Assembly (NCBI RefSeq): GCF_000512915.1
Contig: NZ_CP007034.1
Span: forward strand, 372,001 to 436,000
Origin: Barnesiella viscericola DSM 18177
GTDB taxonomy: Bacteria; Bacteroidota; Bacteroidia; Bacteroidales; Barnesiellaceae
DNA: 64,000 bases
Direction: 5' to 3'
Shown: piece by piece, positions 8,334 through 16,747 of the stretch
Numbering within the stretch: position 1 is the stretch's first letter
Layout: each line of letters starts with the position of its first letter
Notes under the pieces: generated by a model
What the model was told of the DNA's origin: nothing
Databases searched by the model: none
The model's input: the letters and a program-made list of their open reading frames with translations, nothing else
Translations under genes and position numbers: made by a program

Positions 8334-9296
8334 TTATCGCTTGAATTTTATCATTTTCTGATTAAGATAATTGATTTTATTCCGCAATCTAATTTTAAAG
8401 GTTGGTTTTGAATTATCTTCAATTAATTTAATCACACTGCTGCACTTATCAAACTGTTCAAAAAATTTCTTTCTTTTAGGATGTGAGACCGTCTTCTCCT
8501 TAAACGCTCCATTCATTGTTTTTGCCACAACAAGAGAAGATTCATATACATCAACATCTAATGAATATAATAACGACTTACCTTTTTCTGAACTAACTAT
8601 GATTAGGCTAACCCCTTTATCATCATAAACATCTGGCGAAATTACGTCTATCCCCCAAAAATCAGCCAATGTCAAATCACTGTGACTGGCTCCATTCTTG
8701 CTTTTACAGGAATAACAACTTGGTCGTAAATATAAATTAGAAAGAAATCCCCGCATATAGGCATTCTTGCCATGAGTCTCTGAATACAATACTTTATTTT
8801 CATCATTTGTTTTACCTGTGATTAGGAAACTAAAATTTTTCCAACCTCCCAAGTATTTGTTTCTGAATTCTATTCCTGTTATTTGGTCTTTATAATCAGC
8901 TCCACCAACAGCCTCATGCAGATAACGCCTCCAAATGCCAGGGCTCGGTACGCCATGACACAAACAATCTACAGAAAATACCGCACCAAAAACAACACCA
9001 CCTCTTTCAATTACCTTCTTTGCAAGGAGAATAAATACACCGCCAGAAGAACTTGCCATTCGCTCCTCATCATTCCGGTTCTTTACAGCAAGGACTTCCA
9101 AGGGCTGTTGTTTATCTGGACGATCTATCCATGGACATACCTTCTCGCAAAGATGACAGTCAATACATTCTTCAATATTGACATCTGGATACAGGAAGCC
9201 TTCTTCATCTTCCCTCAGAGATATACATCGCTTGGGACAACATTGGACACAGGCAGCACATCCACAACAATCACGCTTGTCAGTTATCTTTATCAT
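8334..9296 (-). CDS. F420-hydrogenase beta-subunit-like Fe-S protein with internal deletion
   Basis: A 320-residue member of the coenzyme F420 hydrogenase/dehydrogenase beta-subunit family that is common in Bacteroidetes capsule loci. The N-terminus holds two [4Fe-4S] motifs (CCGCAACVQCCPK and CIDCHLCEKVCPW), and a serine-rich SSSGGVF follows. From my knowledge of the family, about 65-75 residues are normally found between the GGVVFGAVF segment and the VxCHGVPSP segment, including a GTPCQ motif. Here they are joined directly at about residue 108 (near 8972), and the reading frame is kept. The protein may therefore be inactive or altered. It overlaps the flippase gene by 4 bases. Confidence 0.82.
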   Translation of the reverse strand: MIKITDKRDCCGCAACVQCCPKRCISLREDEEGFLYPDVNIEECIDCHLCEKVCPWIDRPDKQQPLEVLAVKNRNDEERMASSSGGVFILLAKKVIERGGVVFGAVFSVDCLCHGVPSPGIWRRYLHEAVGGADYKDQITGIEFRNKYLGGWKNFSFLITGKTNDENKVLYSETHGKNAYMRGFLSNLYLRPSCYSCKSKNGASHSDLTLADFWGIDVISPDVYDDKGVSLIIVSSEKGKSLLYSLDVDVYESSLVVAKTMNGAFKEKTVSHPKRKKFFEQFDKCSSVIKLIEDNSKPTFKIRLRNKINYLNQKMIKFKR

Positions 9297-10831
9297 CGGT
9301 GTAAAAATTTATTATATACAGTACTTATCTTGGAACGGACAAAAGCCCTTTCCGTTCTTGACAATCCCACAGAATATGATACAAAAGCAACAGATAATAC
9401 ACATATAACAGAAATCAGGAAAAAGCGCAGAACGGTATCGTCCATAATTCTATATACTAGAAGTGGAGCTATGACTGCCAATAATGCAACCACACCAACC
9501 TTTGCATATATATTTATAAAATAGTCCTTTATGCTAATACCAATCAAAGGACGGAGCATAACCATGCGCGCAAGTTGGGTCAATAACTCCATAACAAAAT
9601 GGACAATGAACACGGAGTAAGCCGGACACCCAAGTCGTAAACAGACATAAGAGACAGGTAGTATCATCAGAAGTATCGTGCCACATACAGCCTGGTATTT
9701 CTTGACTTTACCAGTTGCCTGATTGGCTACAATCAAAGGATTGGCCAATGTATAAATCAAAGATGTGCAAATCATTATACGCAGAAAGTCTACCGTATTC
9801 TCCGGGACAGTCTTCAACCAGACGGTAAGTATAAAATCGGTTTCGAAAAGGACCGGCAACGACAACAGGAAAAGGAGGTAGAACGAAAATCTTGCACTGC
9901 GGAACATAAGCCTGTGCATCTCATCTTTTTCACCTCTTGCATAAGTCTTGGTTATTTGCGGATTTAACGCCATCTGAAAATTACCTACGAACTGCTGTAT
10001 GGCATTCTGAACCTGCACGGCAACGGCTTGGGCTGCATTGACAACAGGCCCGAAAAAGACGTTAAGCAACATATTGAGACCCTGACCAAACAGTACTGCC
10101 GACAGATTTCCAAACATACTCCACCCTGCAAATCCTGTCATTTCCTTAAACAGGGACTTATCCCACACGTGACGATACTTTGATTCTGGGAAATGCTTAT
10201 TGCAATAATGGCTGTAACAGAAACGAATAAATATCTGCACGACCAAAATAAGAAATCCGTAAAGGATCAACTTGTCAAAAGAAGAAACGACGAGAGCATA
10301 AGCTACGGCAAGTTTTAATACAGCTTCAAGAATGGAAATGTAGGCAAAAACGGACATCTTCTCGTGTGCTATTATATCAGCATTATACGGCACACTGACA
10401 ATCATCACAACGGTAGATACTATCGAACATTGAAGTACCCAGAAGGCAGCATTCATACGGTCGGCTGGTATCTGCATCTTTTCATACATAAACCACAGAC
10501 CAACCGTTTCTCCAAGAATTACAATCAATACTGAAATCAATACATGAATCTGCAACGCCGTACTGAATACTTTATGCAGATTTTCCCGATCTCCTTTACC
10601 CAAGGCAAAAGTGATGTATCGCTGGGTAGCAGATGACATGGAACTATTAATAAATCCGAACATTGCTACGACCCCACCCACCACATTGTAAACACCATAG
10701 TCCGAAACACCAAGAGCGTTAAGAACAACCCGGCTTGTATATAGCGTAACAAGCATGATAAAAAGCGTACGCACATACAAAAACAACGTGTTCTTCGCAA
10801 TTCGTTTATTATTCTCTGATGTTTGAGACAT
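9293..10831 (-). CDS. Polysaccharide (Wzx-like) flippase, MATE/MOP superfamily
   Basis: A 512-residue polytopic membrane protein with about 12-14 transmembrane segments, of the MOP exporter superfamily. The N-terminal part includes TLYTSRVVLNALGVSDYGVYNVVGGVVAMFGF split over the first two helices, a pattern typical of Bacteroidetes O-antigen/capsule flippases. It would move a lipid-linked repeat unit across the inner membrane. It is the first gene of the three-gene island and overlaps the Fe-S gene (ATGA). No initiating sugar transferase, Wzy polymerase or glycosyltransferase accompanies it, so it must serve a pathway encoded elsewhere or be a relic. Confidence 0.88.
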   Translation of the reverse strand: MSQTSENNKRIAKNTLFLYVRTLFIMLVTLYTSRVVLNALGVSDYGVYNVVGGVVAMFGFINSSMSSATQRYITFALGKGDRENLHKVFSTALQIHVLISVLIVILGETVGLWFMYEKMQIPADRMNAAFWVLQCSIVSTVVMIVSVPYNADIIAHEKMSVFAYISILEAVLKLAVAYALVVSSFDKLILYGFLILVVQIFIRFCYSHYCNKHFPESKYRHVWDKSLFKEMTGFAGWSMFGNLSAVLFGQGLNMLLNVFFGPVVNAAQAVAVQVQNAIQQFVGNFQMALNPQITKTYARGEKDEMHRLMFRSARFSFYLLFLLSLPVLFETDFILTVWLKTVPENTVDFLRIMICTSLIYTLANPLIVANQATGKVKKYQAVCGTILLMILPVSYVCLRLGCPAYSVFIVHFVMELLTQLARMVMLRPLIGISIKDYFINIYAKVGVVALLAVIAPLLVYRIMDDTVLRFFLISVICVLSVAFVSYSVGLSRTERAFVRSKISTVYNKFLHR

Positions 10832-11317
10832 AAATTAGAACAATGTTATGAGAATAATCGATTGGCCTAAATTAAATAATAAAAACAATTCGTATTAACA
10901 TAGAATAAATTATCTAAGACAAAAAAAAGCCTAGCAACACATATTCTCTGTTATTGTGTGATAAAATGGACAAAGCAATATTCACTCCATCAATTCAACC
11001 CATATTACAAAGTTTTATTATTCAATCAATTATAACTATCTTAGGCTTCTGATTTTATATTACTGTATAAATATGAAACATCTTTGTTTGGTTACAAATA
11101 TACGAAAAAGTACGGATATAGGATATTTAAAACTGTTTTTCTAAAAAAACTTTTTTATCAAATTAAGAAGAAAAATCCTACTATATAAAATGTATCTATA
11201 TGCTAAAATAAAAATCTGTTACATAGATTATTAAACAATATACTTATTTCATGTTTAGAATCTATCCAATCATAGTAGAGGTCACCTTTCCTACGTAGCT
11301 ATCTTTTCCCAATATTA
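10832..11317. other. AT-rich non-coding stretch upstream of the island
   Basis: No supported gene. The stretch is strongly AT-rich. On the minus strand TATATTTG at 11095-11102 fits the -7 consensus and could start the island transcript with a leader of about 250 bases, but no -33 box accompanies it. No UpxY/UpxZ-type capsule regulator is present. Confidence 0.5.
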
Positions 11318-11492
11318 GTCGATGGAACCCTGTATCCGCTCTCGTGAGTTCAGAAAATTCATGACGGTAGCAGCACCTGTCCGGGACTGGCTATCGTCAA
11401 AAACGCCGTGCTTTGCCATATAGGTGAGATATGGGTTAAAAATGTTTTGTCAATCGGGCTCAATATCCTTTTCTCTCTGAAAAAAACTAAAT
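11318..11492 (+). pseudogene. Decayed 3' fragment of the sensor histidine kinase
   Basis: Read in one frame from about 11376, this stretch gives PGLAIVKNAVLCHIGEIW and then VKNVLSIGLNILFSLKK. That is a degraded copy of the kinase C-terminus (LGLAIVKNAVLFHKGEIW, VKNVPSGGLNILFSLKK). Weaker similarity reaches back to about 11318. There is no start codon context and no upstream part of the kinase. It is the right-hand member of the direct repeat around the polysaccharide island. It shows that the island separated a kinase end from the acyl-CoA synthetase gene or arrived with a second, diverged copy of that junction. Confidence 0.8.
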
Positions 11493-11550
11493 CAACCCTT
11501 ACAGAAGCTCGAAACAGAACGATGGGATTAGGTTTTCCCGCCGAATCTTG

Positions 11551-11558
11551 TATCTTTG
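11551..11558 (+). promoter_or_regulatory. Bacteroidetes -7 element for the acyl-CoA synthetase gene
   Basis: TATCTTTG fits TAnnTTTG, 31 bases before the ATG at 11589. It follows immediately after the end of the similarity shared with the left repeat copy, so only the right copy has a promoter. Confidence 0.6.
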
Positions 11559-11588
11559 TAAAATCATGACCCAAAAATTTTTGATTTT

Positions 11589-13247
11589 ATGAATAACAAG
11601 AGTTTTAACAAATACATCGAACGAGCCATCAAAGAGAATTGGGAACGCATCGCACTGAGCGATTTCGACGGCGTATCCTACCACTATAAAGACATAGCCC
11701 GCAAAATTGCCAAGATACATCTGCTGCTCGAAAGCGCAGGTATCGAAAAGGGCGACAAGGTTGCCATTTGCGGCAAAAACTCGGCCCACTGGGCAGTGGC
11801 CTTCTTTGCAGCGATTACCTACGGAGCCGTGCCCGTGCCCATTCTACATGAGTTCAAAGCAGACAACATTCACCACATTGTCAATCACTCCGAAGCCAAA
11901 CTCCTTTTCGTGGGCGACGGCGTGTGGGAAAACCTCAACGGGAGCCTGATGAAAAACCTGAGAGGAATTTTCCTGCTTAACGACTTCTCCCTGCTGCAAT
12001 CGGAAAGCGAACGGCTTATCAATACGCGCAACCGGCTGAACGAATATTTCGGCCGCAAATATCCCTCACGCTTTACCCCCGAAGCGGTCAGCTATTACGA
12101 GGATTCGCCCGAAGAACTGGCGGTCATCAACTACACCTCGGGCTCGACCGGATTTTCCAAAGGGGTGATGCTCCCCTACCGCAGCCTGTGGTCGAATGTC
12201 GAGTTCTGCCTCGAACACCTGCCCTTTCTGAAAGCCAGTGACGGCATCGTGTGCATGCTGCCGATGGCCCATATGTACGGCATGGTCATCGAAATGATAC
12301 ACCCCTTTGCCAAAGGGTGCCACCTGCATTTCCTCACCCGGGTACCCTCGCCCAAAATTATCATGGACGCCTTTGCCGCCGTAAAACCCAAGTTGATTAT
12401 CGCCGTCCCCCTCATCATCGAGAAGATTATCAAGACCAAGGTCTTCCCGCTGCTGGACAAACCCTTGATGAAACTGATGTTGAAAGTTCCCTTCCTCGAC
12501 AACCAGTTGTTGACCAAAATCAACGACCGGCTTTCCGAGACCTTCGGCGGGAACCTCGTGCAGATGATTATCGGCGGAGCCGCCCTCAATCGCGAGGTCG
12601 AGCTGTTCCTGCGTCGCATCGGGTTTCCCCTGACCGTGGGCTACGGCATGACCGAGTGCGGGCCTCTTATCTCCTATGCCCCTTGGGACGAAACCCGCAT
12701 AGGCTCATGCGGACGAATCGTCGACCGCATGGAGGGACGCGTCGACTCGCCCGACCCCGCACATATCGTGGGCGAATTACAGGTAAAAGGAGCCAATACC
12801 ATGCTGGGATACTACAAGAACGACGAGGCCACCCAGGCCATCTTCACCCCCGACGGGTGGATGAAAACCGGCGACCTCTGTACCATCGACGAAGACGGAT
12901 TCGTCTACCTGAGAGGCCGCAACAAGAATATGATTCTGGGCCCCTCGGGGCAAAACATATACCCCGAGGAGATTGAAGACCGGCTGAACAACATGCCCTA
13001 TGTGTGCGAATCGCTCATCGTCGAGCAGGAGGGCAAACTGGTGGCGCTCGTCTATCCCGACATCGAGAATGCCCAGCGCTCCAACCTGGCCGGTCATGCT
13101 CTCGAAACCCAAATGGAAGAGGACATCGCCACCCTCAATAAAGAGCTGCCCGCTTACAGTCAGATAAGCCGGTTGAAAATCTACTACGAGGAGTTTGAGA
13201 AGACCCCCAAGCGGAGCATCAAACGATACCTCTATCAAAACAACTGA
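11589..13247 (+). CDS. AMP-binding long-chain acyl-CoA synthetase family protein
   Basis: A 552-residue adenylate-forming enzyme, expected to activate a fatty acid with ATP and load it on CoA. The ATP-binding P-loop is YTSGSTGFSKGVML (about residues 183-196), the adenine-binding motif is YGMTECGPLIS, and the hinge region is GWMKTGDLCTIDEDGFVYLRGRNKNMI. The catalytic Lys is in the C-terminal FEKTPKRSIKRYLY. The length is close to the shorter FadD-like enzymes of Bacteroidetes. It has its own -7 element and is followed by a separately promoted porin-like gene. Acyl-ACP synthetase activity is an alternative that sequence alone cannot exclude. Confidence 0.9.
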   Translation: MNNKSFNKYIERAIKENWERIALSDFDGVSYHYKDIARKIAKIHLLLESAGIEKGDKVAICGKNSAHWAVAFFAAITYGAVPVPILHEFKADNIHHIVNHSEAKLLFVGDGVWENLNGSLMKNLRGIFLLNDFSLLQSESERLINTRNRLNEYFGRKYPSRFTPEAVSYYEDSPEELAVINYTSGSTGFSKGVMLPYRSLWSNVEFCLEHLPFLKASDGIVCMLPMAHMYGMVIEMIHPFAKGCHLHFLTRVPSPKIIMDAFAAVKPKLIIAVPLIIEKIIKTKVFPLLDKPLMKLMLKVPFLDNQLLTKINDRLSETFGGNLVQMIIGGAALNREVELFLRRIGFPLTVGYGMTECGPLISYAPWDETRIGSCGRIVDRMEGRVDSPDPAHIVGELQVKGANTMLGYYKNDEATQAIFTPDGWMKTGDLCTIDEDGFVYLRGRNKNMILGPSGQNIYPEEIEDRLNNMPYVCESLIVEQEGKLVALVYPDIENAQRSNLAGHALETQMEEDIATLNKELPAYSQISRLKIYYEEFEKTPKRSIKRYLYQNN

Positions 13248-13383
13248 CCTGCTACCCCACGGAAAGAACCAGAAAAACAGCCGACACGCCCAGGCACGAC
13301 CTTTGTGGCGGTCGGCTCTCTCCGGTTTTGACAGAGTATCCAAGACGCTTCGACCCGATTGCCTCAAAAAACTACGTTTTTCT

Positions 13384-13415
13384 TTTGTCTCTGCGCGCTC
13401 CTTTTGGTATCTTTG
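13384..13415 (+). promoter_or_regulatory. Complete Bacteroidetes promoter for the putative porin gene
   Basis: TTTG at 13384-13387 and TATCTTTG at 13408-13415 are 20 bases apart, which is the Bacteroidetes -33/-7 arrangement. The ATG at 13423 follows by 7 bases, so the leader is very short. Confidence 0.7.
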
Positions 13416-13422
13416 CACACTC

Positions 13423-15381
13423 ATGAAAAAGGTTGGCATTATCATATTACTCGCGTTTTTCTGTGTTCTCTCGTCCGAGGCCAAGAAAAAACAAGACATA
13501 CCAGCACCTTATGCGTGGAGCCTCACTCAGCCGTTAGGGTTGCGCTACGACGTTCCGATGGATACGCTCATGCACAACTTTTACAGTACCGACATTCCAT
13601 CGAGTTACTCGACGGCTTACGGAACAACGGGCAATCTGGGCGGTGCCGCCTTCTCCAAGATTTTCTTCGACCGCGAGCTGCCCTCGGAGTTCATCTTCAA
13701 AGACCCGTTCAGCCATTGGATACAGACCGCCTCGACCTGGAAATTCTACAACACCCACATACCTTACACCCAGTTGTCTTACCTCACCGGTGGCTCGAAG
13801 CAGACGGCTCAGGACGACTTGAAGGCCCTCTTCTCGGGTAACATCAACCAAAGGCTGGCCTTCGGGGGTAGCGTGAACTACATTCTGTCGCGGGGACACT
13901 ACCAGCACCAGGCCACCAAAGATCTGGCATACAGCATATTTGGTAGCTATCTAGGCGACCGGTACGACATACAATTCTTCCTCAACACCTACAACTTTGT
14001 CAATCAGGAGAACGGCGGTATCAGCGACGATACCTACATACTCAATCCCGAGGAGGTGCAGGGCGGACAATCGAGTGTGGACACGCGTACCATTCCCACC
14101 TATCTGACCGATGCCTACAACCGCGTTCGGGGACAGGAGTACTATGCGACCCAACGCTATAAATTCGGCTTTTATCAGGAGGAGCAGCAAGACACGACCG
14201 TCATTCGCACCTTTATCCCGGTGACCAGCATTATCCACACCATCGAATACAATGCCAACAAGCACCGCTTCGTCAACCAGTCGGCCACCGAAGATTCCAC
14301 CTATTTTACCAACACCTACATGAGTCTGGGCGGCACCAACGAAGAGACCACCTACCACTCCATACGCAACACGGTAGGCATCTCGCTGCTCGAAGGGTTC
14401 AACAAATATGCCAAGATGGGTCTGGCCGCCTATGCCACCTATGAATACCGCCACTACACCTTCCCGCGCGACACCCTATCGTCCGGGAGCGTTATCGAAG
14501 GTCTCACCCCGCGACCCAATATTTCCAATCCTCGCAGCCACGGCGAAAGCCTGTTGTGGGTAGGCGGCGAGTTGTCGAAACAGAAAGGCGAACTGCTCAC
14601 TTATAACGTAAACGGCAAATTCGGTCTGGCCGGTTCGGTCATCGGCGACATCGATGTCACAGCCGACGTACGCAGCCGGTTCCGTCTGTGGAAAGATACC
14701 GTACAACTGAAAGCCTACGGTTTCTTCAAGAATCTCGAACCCTCCTATTTTTACAAGCGCTACACCTCGAACCACTTCATGTGGAACAACAACTTCGGGA
14801 AGACCCGTCGCATGCGCGTGGGGGGTGAGTTCAGCATCAAGCGATGGGGCACCAAACTGAATGTAGGAATCGAAAACATACAGAACTACATCTATTTCAA
14901 CAACAACTGCCTGCCCCAACAGGAGGGCTCTATCATACAGGTATTCCACGCCCGGCTCAACCAGAATTTCAGGCTCGGTATTCTCAACTGGCAAAACGAA
15001 GTGGTCTACCAGAAATCGAGCAAGCCCTCGATTATTCCCCTGCCCGAGTTGAGCGTGTACAGCAACCTCTATCTGCTCTTCCGCATTGCCAAGGTGCTGC
15101 ATGTGCAACTGGGAGCCGACTGCCGCTACTATACCAAATACAAGAGCGAAGCCTTCCAGCCGGCCACCCTCACCTTCCACACCCAGGACCAGATCGAGGT
15201 GGGCAACTACCCCTTCATGAACGTCTACATCAACATGAAACTGAAACAGACCCGCTTCTTCGTGATGATGTCGCACGTGAACCAGGGTGTATTCGGCGGC
15301 AACAACTACTTCTCGCTACCGCACTATCCGTTGAACCCGAGAATGTTCCAAATGGGACTCTCCATCGATTTCTCCAACTAA
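13423..15381 (+). CDS. Putative outer-membrane porin-like beta-barrel protein
   Basis: A 652-residue exported protein with signal peptide MKKVGIIILLAFFCVLSSEA. After a short Lys-rich linker come many alternating Tyr/aromatic strands (for example YNVNGKFGLAG, VGGEFSIKRWGTKLNVGIEN, NVYINMKLKQTRFFVMMSHVNQG), typical of a Bacteroidetes outer-membrane barrel of the putative-porin type (PF14121 is the likely family). The start at 13423 is chosen because the promoter at 13384-13415 would lie inside any longer product. The next gene starts 6 bases after the stop, suggesting that the solute-binding protein works with this barrel. No TonB box or plug domain was noticed. Confidence 0.8.
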   Translation: MKKVGIIILLAFFCVLSSEAKKKQDIPAPYAWSLTQPLGLRYDVPMDTLMHNFYSTDIPSSYSTAYGTTGNLGGAAFSKIFFDRELPSEFIFKDPFSHWIQTASTWKFYNTHIPYTQLSYLTGGSKQTAQDDLKALFSGNINQRLAFGGSVNYILSRGHYQHQATKDLAYSIFGSYLGDRYDIQFFLNTYNFVNQENGGISDDTYILNPEEVQGGQSSVDTRTIPTYLTDAYNRVRGQEYYATQRYKFGFYQEEQQDTTVIRTFIPVTSIIHTIEYNANKHRFVNQSATEDSTYFTNTYMSLGGTNEETTYHSIRNTVGISLLEGFNKYAKMGLAAYATYEYRHYTFPRDTLSSGSVIEGLTPRPNISNPRSHGESLLWVGGELSKQKGELLTYNVNGKFGLAGSVIGDIDVTADVRSRFRLWKDTVQLKAYGFFKNLEPSYFYKRYTSNHFMWNNNFGKTRRMRVGGEFSIKRWGTKLNVGIENIQNYIYFNNNCLPQQEGSIIQVFHARLNQNFRLGILNWQNEVVYQKSSKPSIIPLPELSVYSNLYLLFRIAKVLHVQLGADCRYYTKYKSEAFQPATLTFHTQDQIEVGNYPFMNVYINMKLKQTRFFVMMSHVNQGVFGGNNYFSLPHYPLNPRMFQMGLSIDFSN

Positions 15382-15387
15382 GCGCCT

Positions 15388-16194
15388 ATGAAAGTCAAGC
15401 GTCATCTATATATCTACATCGGACTGCTGGTCGTCGTGGTTGGAATCATGGCATGGCTGCGCCCCAAGAGCGAGTATCACCCCCGCAGTTTCGAGGAGAT
15501 AGAGGCCGACGGAGTGCTGCGCATCGTTACCGACTATACCCCCCTCTCCTATTACCTGCAAGGCGACAGCCTCACGGGATTTGACTACGAACTGGCCCGC
15601 ATGGTAGGCCAACGCAGCGGACTGGCCATCGAGATTACCCCCGAGGTCAATCTGAGCAAGAGCATCGAGGGGTTGGAGCGCGGGCAGTACGACATCATCG
15701 CCCGGCAGCTGCCCGTCACCTCCGAAATCAAGGAAGAGCTTGCCTTTACCGTTCCCATTCAGCTGAACAGACAAGTTCTGGTACAGCGCAAAGACAACCC
15801 GTCGCACAAGAAACTCATCAGAAACCAGCTCGACCTGGCCCGCGAAACCCTCTATATCGTGAGCGACGCCCCCACCCGGTTGCGCATCAACAACCTGGCC
15901 CGCGAGATTGGCGACACCATCTACATTCAGGAGGAAGAGACCTACGGGGCCGAGCAACTGATCATGATGGTGGCCACCGGCGAAATCGAATTTGCCGTGT
16001 GCGACAAAGCCATCGCACAACAAATGAGCAAAGACTATCCTCAACTCGACTGCAATACCGATATCAGTTTTACCCAATTCCAGTCCTGGGCATTGCGTAA
16101 AAACGACTCGATATTGCTCGACAGCCTGAATAAATGGATTACCGACATTCAGCAAGAAGATAGATACAAGAAACTGTACGACTCCTATTTCTGA
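15388..16194 (+). CDS. Membrane-anchored family-3 solute-binding-like protein (MltF N-domain type)
   Basis: A 268-residue protein. A single N-terminal hydrophobic segment (YIYIGLLVVVVGIMAWL) anchors a periplasmic domain with bacterial solute-binding family 3 features: GVLRIVTDYTPLSYYLQGD, LTGFDYELARMVG, IEGLERGQYDIIARQLP and GEIEFAVCDKAIA. There is no lipobox and no lytic transglycosylase domain, unlike full MltF. There is also no transporter permease nearby. It is probably co-transcribed with the porin-like gene just upstream. Possible roles are peptidoglycan-fragment or amino-acid sensing, but the ligand is unknown. Confidence 0.78.
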   Translation: MKVKRHLYIYIGLLVVVVGIMAWLRPKSEYHPRSFEEIEADGVLRIVTDYTPLSYYLQGDSLTGFDYELARMVGQRSGLAIEITPEVNLSKSIEGLERGQYDIIARQLPVTSEIKEELAFTVPIQLNRQVLVQRKDNPSHKKLIRNQLDLARETLYIVSDAPTRLRINNLAREIGDTIYIQEEETYGAEQLIMMVATGEIEFAVCDKAIAQQMSKDYPQLDCNTDISFTQFQSWALRKNDSILLDSLNKWITDIQQEDRYKKLYDSYF

Positions 16195-16318
16195 CGAAAT
16201 ACCGCAGCCGCAAGAAAGAGGCCCCTGCTCCCGGCCAATCGGCCCGCGATTGCAGCCGCCCCGTGAAAAACAAGAAACGAGTGGATTGAGAGATCACACA
16301 CATAAAAGTCGTTATGGC

Positions 16319-16744
16319 ATGAAACGACCCGATATAGAACACGAAGGTATTGTAACGGGAATCACCCCATCGCACATCTTGGTGCGCATTCTGCAACAGT
16401 CGGCCTGTGCCGGTTGCCATGCTGCCTCGTTGTGTGCCACTGCCGAACAGAAAGAGAAAATCATCGAGGTAAAGAACGATGGCACTCCCGTGCGGACAGG
16501 CGACAAGGTGGTGGTCACGCTTGCCGCCAAGTCGGGCTACAAAGCCTTGTGGCTCACAGCCGTTCTACCGCTTTTGCTCATCGTGCTCTCGCTCGTGGTC
16601 ACCACCTGGGTCGGTGCGAGCGAACTCGTCACAGGCCTCTGCGCCCTGCTGGTGCCTGTGATTTACTATATCCTGCTCTACTTCTACCGCGACCGGTTGA
16701 AAAAGCAATTTACATTCTTCCTGAAAAAAACATTTGTCTCATAA
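16319..16744 (+). CDS. rseC: RseC/MucC-family protein at the head of the rnf operon
   Basis: A 141-residue protein of the RseC/MucC family. The cytoplasmic N-terminal part has the Cys-rich segment CAGCHAASLCATAEQKE, and two transmembrane helices follow (about residues 78-98 and 103-123). RseC-like proteins usually accompany Rnf/Rsx genes, where they are thought to help in maturation or reduction of the complex or of SoxR. The stop is 3 bases before rnfB. The start at 16319 (MKRPDIEHEG) is preferred because upstream in-frame codons lack family similarity. It is the first gene of an apparent rseC-rnfBCDGEA operon. Confidence 0.85.
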   Translation: MKRPDIEHEGIVTGITPSHILVRILQQSACAGCHAASLCATAEQKEKIIEVKNDGTPVRTGDKVVVTLAAKSGYKALWLTAVLPLLLIVLSLVVTTWVGASELVTGLCALLVPVIYYILLYFYRDRLKKQFTFFLKKTFVS

Positions 16745-16747
16745 CTT

